From Paguma larvata (lineage: Eukaryota; Chordata; Mammalia; Carnivora; Viverridae): a stretch of 64,000 bases of DNA. The notes under the pieces were generated by a model, which ran no database searches, was not told the DNA's origin, and saw nothing but the letters and a program-made list of their open reading frames with translations. A program made the position numbers and the translations under genes. Each line of letters starts with the position of its first letter. Position 1 is the first letter of the stretch. Below, one piece after another: positions 57,181 to 64,000 of this stretch. The DNA is taken from NCBI GenBank assembly GCA_030068075.1, contig CM057826.1, positions 51,975,116-52,039,115 on the forward strand, in the 5' to 3' direction.

Positions 57181-58719
57181 TTGAATTTTTCATTGTGTGC
57201 GAATAATCACAATTGAGAGTTTATGAGAGTTTCATTTTCAAAGCCCTAGTTCACCTTCTCCTTCAGGAAGAAACCGAGCTTTGCGGTAAAGATAAGCTGG
57301 GCAATGATTAGGCACACCTCTCAACTCCCCAAACTATGTTTCACCCTGAAACCAAACTGAAATCATACTTTGGCTCTCTGTCATGCCCAGTGTTATGATA
57401 AATTTCTTTTATAATTTATTTTTTCCTTGATACAAGAAAATGAATTAATGATACATCAGGTTCAGGAGTTTAGATGGTGACTTTCACATATGCCAGTGAA
57501 TTAAAAATACTTTTGTGCCAGGCAATAGAATACTGCCAGAGTGATGCTCTTGTTTCGTTTTTTTGTTTTTTTGTTTTTCCCCTGAATATCTCAATAGGAT
57601 AAAGTAGCTGGGGCAATAATACGAGCCTCTTTTTTCTCCTGGGTCTTAGGATGAAATAATCCCGTGAGGAATTTTCCCTATGTTTCTTTCTGGTGTGTAG
57701 TCTTTGGAGGAAAGGCACAGGTAGAAGCTGGTTCTGCTCAAGCGGACAGAGATTGTGAGAGGCCCTTTAAATTCTTTGAACTCTAGATATAGATGAGAGC
57801 TTTTGAAATATATATTACATCTACTCCATCAAGAAAAAGCCTCAAGACCCAGTAGGATCTTGATATCCTTTGGATCCTAAATCTATTATTCAAGTCCGTT
57901 AGCTCCTCCAGGGATGGGAAAGATGCTTCTAGAAAAATCATAACATCAGGCACACTGTAAGCTACATCTATCCCAAAGCATGGCATGCATGATTCTTGAA
58001 GCCAAGGATGGACAAATAGGTGAAGGGGGCTTGGAGACTGGTGATAATACCATCTTTTCTCCTTATTCTAACGCGGCAAATAAATGTGCTGTGTGTGTGT
58101 GTATGTGTGTGTCTCACTTAAAAACTGCTTAATTTGCACAAAGCATGTGGGTTAGTCAAGAAAAGTTAAGAGAGGTGGGAAATGAATGGAGTTAGTCCAT
58201 ACAAGTCATTCTAGAACACCTGTAGTACCTTGTACCTGTAGACACTTAGAAAATGATTGCTCTCATGATGGTGGATAGTTCTGGCACCTTTCAGAGACTT
58301 CTTGTTTCCTTATTCATATACTTTTCCTTATTTTTAAATGATCCTTGTCACACTATTACACTCTAAGCTATCATTGTCTTCATCTGTGATATCTCTATTC
58401 CCAAAGCCAATGGTATTGAGTCTTTTAAGGTGGGGAGAAGAGGAACGCTCTTTTCACAAGAATTAACCCTTTTAATTTGGTTCTTCAGAAGTTGCAACTT
58501 TTGATTTTGCCTTTTAAATTCCTAATTGTCCGTAACCTTGAAAAAGTTGAGAATAAATCTTTTTAGGTACTCTGTTGGAGGGTAATTCAAATAGCATTCA
58601 CCCAATTTCATATTTAAAATTCTTTACCTTTTTATGCTAATCAGAGCCTAAAGATTGGGTTAGACACTTAACTCTTTTTTACTTTTGGATGACTTTATGA
58701 TTTATTAAAATATATTACT
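57181..58719. other. unique sequence with a (TG)n
   Basis: Imperfect (TG)n at 58,090-58,113. No gene or transposon recognised. Confidence 0.4.
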
Positions 58720-58830
58720 GTCATGTCTATTATATGCCCTGTATTATATGCCAGGTATTCTTATAACATTGAGAAAATACAATTTCCATGCCCTAATGAA
58801 ATGCTTATATCAGTGGGAGAAATAGAAAAT
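58720..58830 (-). repeat. L2 3' end fragment
   Basis: 'gtctattatatgccctgtat', 'atgccaggtattcttataac' and 'ccctaatgaaatgcttatatc' fit the antisense L2 terminus. L2-like sequence may run on to about 59,000. Confidence 0.45.
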
Positions 58831-59303
58831 AGAGTTTCAAGCGAAGGAAACAAAGTATAGAATCAAGCCAGGAATGAGCCTGGAAGGCCAGGGAGACTGG
58901 ATAAGAGTGAGTAGAGAGCAGAATGACCCAGAAGAGACCAGAGTGGTAGCCACAAACCAGAGTGTATAGAGAGCTCTGTAGACCAGGGCATGAGTATGGA
59001 TACTAAACCCATTGAGGACCATTCCTACTTATTTAAGAATTCCAATCCCAAAGTTATCAGAAAAACTTGCCTCACTTCTTTCTGGAGCTCTATTAGGGCT
59101 TCTCATACGATACCATATTTTTTTCATTTTAAGTTGAAATTTTAAAAATATTTTTTACATCTCTGAATTTGAGATATGACCAGCAATTAAGAATGTCTTA
59201 GCATAGTTTCATAGTTTTTTGTAATATCATTTATCATTCCTAATGGTGAATAAAATGATGGAGCATCTTATAATTGTGGATATCTTTGATTTGCTGAAAC
59301 ATG
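58831..59303. other. largely unrecognised sequence
   Basis: The first 170 bases are purine-rich and may be decayed L2. The rest is unique. Confidence 0.35.
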
Positions 59304-59319
59304 GTGTGTCCAGATTTCT

Positions 59320-59543
59320 CTTTTTAAAAATAATTTTTATGCTTATTTGTAAGAGAGAGAGAGATGGAGTGTGAGTGGGGAAGGGGCAGAGAGAGAGGGA
59401 GACACATAATCTGATGCAGGCTCTAGCCTCCGAGCTGTCAGCACAGAGCCTGACGCGGGGTGGGGCTCGAAACCATGAACCATGAGATCATAATCTGAGC
59501 TGAAGTCTGGCGCTTCACGAACTCAGTCACCTTGGAACCCCAA
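59320..59543 (-). mobile_element. CanSINE with 16-bp target duplication
   Basis: Antisense: 'tatgcttatttgtaagagag', 'cctccgagctgtcagcacag', a tandem 'ggggt' in 'gcggggtggggctcg', degenerate head 'cagtcaccttggaacccc'. Duplication gtgtgtccagatttct (59,304-59,319) versus gtgtgtccagctttct (59,544-59,559), one mismatch. Confidence 0.94.
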
Positions 59544-59559
59544 GTGTGTCCAGCTTTCT

Positions 59560-60010
59560 AAAATGGTTTGCAGTTGATCTCTTTTTTGTCTCCCTAGCGT
59601 CTTAGTGACCTGACAGAATAGAACCACCATCGGAAGCTTTTGAGTATTAAGGCATTTTCTTATAGTAAGAATGCCTTTCAACCACACATACTTGAGAATT
59701 AGTCCTCCTAATTGTACATTTTCATGATGATTGATTGGAAATAGGAATGTAGCTCATAGCTTTGTCACATGCAGAGCGAAGTGGGCCACAAAGTTAATGA
59801 ATCCATAACTCTGACTTTGTTGCTAGTTTGTACTACCTGATCTAAACAGATAATAATACATCATGTGTGGGCTTGGCATGTTTTCTGAGTTTGTGTTTAA
59901 CTTTGATGATTCTTGTAGTTCCTCGTGAGGTTTTGAAACCGTGTACGGGATCTATTTTTTTGCGACTGGACCTGTGGAGTTCCTCTATTAAAATAATTGG
60001 TTGCTTTCTT
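59560..60010. other. unique sequence
   Basis: Nothing recognised. An antisense 89-codon frame (60,111-59,842) extends into the L2 piece that follows. Confidence 0.4.
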
Positions 60011-60130
60011 TCTATGCTATAGGTTCTGAGTGCCGTGAGGGCAGGAACTATACCATTCATTTCTGTACTTTTAGTGCCTATGAGAATGCCTTGCTCATGG
60101 TAGATATTCAATAAAAATGGATTAAGTGGA
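60011..60130 (+). repeat. L2 3' end
   Basis: Clear sense L2 terminus: 'ggttctgagtgccgtgaggg', 'caggaactataccattcatttctg', 'atattcaataaaaatggatt'. Confidence 0.7.
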
Positions 60131-60229
60131 TGAGAGGACTCAATTCACGACTTCTCGTAGCTTATGGTTTTAAGAATAGCTACTTCTTAACATATTGAAA
60201 ACTTAAAGAGATTCCTAGTTTAGTAGGGC

Positions 60230-60252
60230 CAGACGTAGATGTGCTACGTCTG
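60230..60252. other. perfect 9-bp inverted repeat (hairpin) with two CpGs
   Basis: CAGACGTAG, five-base loop ATGTG, then CTACGTCTG. No T-run or gene end is near, so there is no reason to call it a terminator. Confidence 0.6.
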
Positions 60253-60450
60253 ACACATAAAAATAAAGTGGCTCTCTTTATGGTACTTTTACACTAATCT
60301 CACCTTATTCTTGGACTCCCACTTCTGCTGACAACAGAAAATATTTAAACTTCATGTTTAAAATTAATCTCTTCAGGTATAAAACAATCTTTGGGGAAAT
60401 ATTCAGTCAGCTCAAAGTTCAGGAACTTATCAAGTTTAGTTTTTATTCTT
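60253..60450. other. unique AT-rich sequence
   Basis: Nothing recognised. Confidence 0.4.
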
Positions 60451-60661
60451 TAAATTTTTTTTAATGCTGATTTATTTTTGAGAGTAAGAGAGGGAGTGTG
60501 AGCAGGGGAGGGACAGAAAAGGAGGGAGACACAGAATCAAGAGCAGACTCCAGGCTCTGGGCTGTCAGCACAGAGCCCACGTGGGGCTCGAACCCATGAA
60601 CCATGAGATCATGACTGAGCCGAAGTTGGACACTTACCAGTCTGAGCCATCCAGGCTCCCC
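60451..60661 (-). mobile_element. CanSINE
   Basis: Antisense: 'aatgctgatttatttttgag', 'gggctgtcagcacagagccc', 'gagccatccaggctcccc'. Flanks are T-rich ('ttttattcttt' and 'gtattttttttttct'), and a duplication is only suggested. Confidence 0.93.
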
Positions 60662-60849
60662 TACTGTATTTTTTTTTTCTTAAGCTTTTTTTCTTCTTTC
60701 CCAAGTTGACATCATGGGGGAAGTGACCTTGGCTCAAATAATATACTCTGTTTCTTAGCTGACCTCCAATGAGATGTTAGTCTGTCAGTTCACTGGGTGT
60801 CTGGGCAAATGATTTGTAAGCATGTTTTGGTTTTTTTGGAATGTCTTAT

Positions 60850-61145
60850 GGGTCCCAAACTGCTATGGTGTGAGGGGTTCTGAGCCAGAGAGGCCATGCA
60901 ACTGTAATCCAGTTGACATGAACTACAGCCGACTTCTCCAGTTGATAGCTACCACTGACAGACAGACATCTGAGTCTTTAAATAAGTCTAGACCTCATCT
61001 CTCAAGTCTTCCAGCAAAGACTTCAGCCAACAGGGAGCACAGCCAAACTGGCCATGTTATGTCCTCTCTAAGTTTCTGACCTACAGAATACATGAACACA
61101 ATATGTGGTTGTTTTATGCCACTAAGTTTCGGAATAATTTGTTAT
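60850..61145 (+). repeat. MLT1-type LTR (ERVL-MaLR) remnant
   Basis: The 3' part has the MaLR landmarks 'ctgacctacagaatacatg', 'tggttgttttatgccactaag' and 'tttcggaataatttgttatg'. Upstream 'ggccatgcaactgtaatcc' and 'ccagcaaagacttcagccaac' fit the body of an MLT1 LTR. Solitary and decayed. No internal retroviral genes are present. Confidence 0.75.
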
Positions 61146-63424
61146 GTGATCTTAACTGTGCAACCCTTTCTCCCTGCTCTTTCCTCTACCTCCTTCTCTT
61201 CCTTCAAAATATAAATTTCTTCAAAGATTCAGAATATTTGAAAGACAGTCTTAAAAACAAGGAGTATTCCCTCAGGACCATAACTAATGAGTGTTTTAAT
61301 TATGGGGTGCTTTGAAAATGTGTGTTATGAAAAAGCATTCACTTTTTTTAAAAGGCTTTTGTTAGAGCCAAATTATATGAAGTTTTTGTTTTTGTTTTTT
61401 TCTTCCTCCTTTTTTTTTTTTTTTTTTTTTTTGAAGCTCAGGACAATTCCACCAGCCTCACCCCAGGCCAAAAGCTATTTTCATTAGAGAAAAAAAATGT
61501 TTTTCATTTCCTCAAATGGTAATATGTGCACCCAAGTAAGTACAAAGTTGAAAGTCAAAAGTTGTGATACAGCTGGCTGCATTACTTGATCTCTATCTGA
61601 ATGTTAGTCGCATGATTATTGGAGTTCGTTGTCACAGCAGGGTGGGGAGAGGACATGGCAGCATCAAAAGGAAATTACATTTGCTAAAAAATATGGGTGA
61701 AAGTGTCTTCAGCAATTACCACAGGTCATCTGCTGCACACAGCAAATGGCAGAGAAAAAGAGCTTCCTGCGGAAACGAGCAAAGAGAAGGATTAGAATTG
61801 GGCTATTGTGCTGTGTGGAATCAAAAGGAACCCCCCATGATGCAGGCTTGGAGTAAATAGCGATATTAGTATAATGGGCTGTAATAAATTACTAGTGGTT
61901 TTAAGATTTCTGTTTCATTCTTTCAGGTCAGCAAAAATGCCATCATCTTTCCTTGCTGTGTGTCATCCGCATTTCCCTTTCAGACCCAGGCAATTCCCAT
62001 TCTCTTCCAGCTGGCTGCCTTTAGATTTTTGAATTAGCACTCAATATATTTTAATTCAATTTGGGAACTAATGGATGCCTGAACTTATTTAGCCCATCCA
62101 TTCAAGCATCTTGAAGTGCAATTCTGATTGAAGCAATTTTTCTAATTACAATTTTAATTCTTCATTTTTCTATCAAAAAATTAAACTCTGCTCTATTGGT
62201 GACTGTAAAACTCTAAGTAAGCAGTATAGGAAAGCAGAATCTAGTGGTTCTTTCAGATTTTTTTTTCTGGTAAAGTGGAAAGGTAAGTATTAAATAATGT
62301 TAGATTTATGTCAATTGTAACAGTCTTGTGTATAAGTCAGCTTCTTTTTACTTCTTTTTATGGGTAGTGTCAAGGTCAAATTGTGGTTCTCCACCAGAAA
62401 AAAACAAATGAAATAAAGACCTAAATTGACTTGGTTAACCTATCAGAGAGGTATTTCTCTTGTTACCTAGTTTCCAGAGGTTTTAAAATTATTTATATAT
62501 TTGCATTTTAAGGACAAATTCAGCATATTTCTGCTTCAATAAGCCAAGTATGTAGTCTCCATGTCCTTTGTTTTGCTTTTTGAAAAGCTTTCTTCACAGT
62601 GGGTGAGAGATGCTGGAAACCAAAACAGAAAGTGAGATACCGCTCTCTTCACAACAACAGCAACGAAATGCTATTTTCCTGTGTGTTAGCAAGGGTAAAG
62701 AATCTGGTTGGTCTTTAGTTGAGCCATGTTTAGTAGGCTCAAGTGCAGTGTATGGTGGTAGCTCTTTTTTGGTATGCCCATCAAGCTTTTCTTCTCTACT
62801 TTTTGGGCAGTTAACCAAGGGCCCTGAAAAAAGAGTGGCTGTAATCATGGTCAGGCCTTGGTTCCCTGGCAACCAAAATTAATCCTAAGCATGGGCTCAT
62901 GAATCCTGCAAAGATCAGCAGAGGCCTTAAGTGGTTTTGGTACAAAGACATTGGGAGAAAGAGGCTCACATCTTCTGATAAGGGTGCTTGTTTTTATTGT
63001 GGTTCCCATGTTTCCTGCCATTCTAACTTTAGAAGAAATGATGCATAAAATGCAAAGAGAAACAATGCAGCGGTGATGGAAGATGGTTACAGAGAGAACA
63101 GGTGTGTCTCAACAGCATGGAGTTACTAATTTTTTTTCCCTCAGGTCAAGATTTTTGCAGCCTTTCCATTAATTTTGTAGTGTACTCCAGTATTCAGCTA
63201 CATTACCCGCATGTTTCTCTTTTGCAAAGGTTAGCCTGAGTTGGGTTTCTGTGACTTGAAAGTAAGTCATTTTTAAATTGGCTTGCACAGGAAGGGGGAC
63301 ATATGTAGGTGTGGATTTCCCTCTATCATGAGTGATAAAAGGGAGTGGCCATTCCTGTTACCTTTTTTTTAGTACTCCATCCTCTTTCTATAATGTAATT
63401 CAAGGGATCTTTAGAAACAATCTA
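61146..63424. other. 2.3 kb of unique sequence
   Basis: A run of 23 T lies at 61,410-61,432. A 98-codon frame (61,564-61,860) and a pair of overlapping 90-92-codon frames on opposite strands (62,594-62,882) have no recognisable domain. The block 62,000-62,170 is repeat-free and rich in TAATT sites. Confidence 0.4.
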
Positions 63425-64000
63425 CTGTGTACTGTTTACTGAGGTTGCAAGGACCAGTAAGAAAAGCATTCTACTCTTTATGAGCACACAGACTCTTTAG
63501 AGAGACTGACATGTAGATAATCACAAAATAAGCCATATTACCTAAAATATTCTGCGGAGCACTAGCTATACAAATTATTTTGTGAAGAATGGTATTCCCG
63601 GCTTCAACACTTTCATGGCTATACAGATTTGGAAAATATATTAAACTATAATCTCTTTTTAAGTTTCACAGTGCATATAAGACCTCAGAAATATTACAGA
63701 AATGCTACCTCTTTAGCTAAATATTTCACAACTTAATGAAAATGAAAACCCTTGGTCCCTAAATGACCTATTGATATTCCATGCGACTAGAGCTCCTCAG
63801 AAAGTATTTGAATAGAGATAGCTATGGGAGAGTGGAGATGGGAGAATTAATTCGCCTTTGGAGGGGATGGAAATGGCTTCAGAGAGGAGGTAAGAATTTG
63901 AATTGGGCCTTAATGAGTGAGTTCACGGGCTCAGTAAAGGGAAAGGGTATTCTGGAAAAAGTTACAAGATGTGAAAAGGCAGAGATAAAAAAATAAAACT
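63425..64000 (-). repeat. L2 LINE, running off the window end
   Basis: Antisense L2, patchy at first ('ttactgaggttgcaaggac', 'gagagactgacatgtagataatc'), then clearer at 63,860-63,990 ('ggcttcagagaggagg', 'gggaaagggtattctgg', 'gatgtgaaaaggcag'). The 71-codon forward frame over it (63,781) is antisense to the element and not a gene. Confidence 0.55.

Noticed and set aside
6768..60661. tRNA genes suggested by A/B-box-like sequences such as 'ggtggctcag' and 'gttcgagcc'
   Set aside because: They belong to tRNA-derived SINE heads followed by CT-rich tails. None shows a complete cloverleaf with acceptor stem.
61564..61860. 98-codon frame as a possible exon
   Set aside because: No recognisable motif, no convincing splice sites at its ends and no neighbouring exon candidates.
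62594..62882. Overlapping 90-92-codon frames on both strands
   Set aside because: No domain, no splice or promoter context, and mirrored open frames are a common composition effect.

Overview
This is a stretch of nuclear DNA from a carnivore, most likely a cat-family (felid) or other feliform mammal. The main evidence is at least 28 copies of a tRNA-derived CanSINE. They start with the GGGGCGCCTGGGTGGCTCAG-type head, carry a CT-rich middle and end in an AATAAA/A-rich tail, the form known from felids. A carnivore-type LINE-1 (L1) of about 6.9 kb is also present. I found no functional protein-coding exon, no structural RNA gene and no operon-like or prokaryotic feature. Almost every open frame is chance, or is a translation of a SINE or LINE.

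Layout. 0-3 kb holds ancient MIR, MER5, L2 and L1M pieces. At about 3.06-3.56 kb a GC-rich leader runs into a broken copy of the BTB-domain start of a zinc-finger gene that I recognise as ZNF131-like; it is the only host-gene remnant I can name. 3.6-15 kb is mostly unique AT-rich DNA with MIRs, five forward CanSINEs and an L2 tail. 15-21 kb is dominated by antisense L2, including a 108-codon stretch of L2 reverse-transcriptase region. 25.3-27.1 kb is old antisense L1. 27,151-34,005 is a full-length carnivore L1 on the + strand with a 13-bp target duplication, broken ORF1 and ORF2, and two SINEs inside its endonuclease region. 36.3-43.2 kb is a patchwork: a shattered ancient antisense L1, short forward and antisense L1 pieces, and ten CanSINEs. 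Two of those SINEs share one target-site duplication. 43-45 kb holds interleaved L2 and MIR. 48.0-49.4 kb is a long antisense L1M 3' UTR. 51.4-53.2 kb holds another old L1 tail and three SINEs. 53-64 kb is largely unique, with two SINEs, MIR/L2 pieces and one MLT1-type LTR remnant.

No genes work together here. The window reads as intergenic or deep-intronic DNA whose visible history is layered retrotransposition. The observations most worth a second look are the ZNF131-like fragment, two SINEs using the same target site (three copies of one 15-bp duplication), a reversal of SINE orientation near 35-36 kb, a 70-bp duplicated L1 piece, and an inverted L1 end that looks like twin priming. I saw no convincing undescribed biological system. 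Repeat family names come from recognising consensus sequence by eye, not from a database run. Ends of ancient repeats are approximate.
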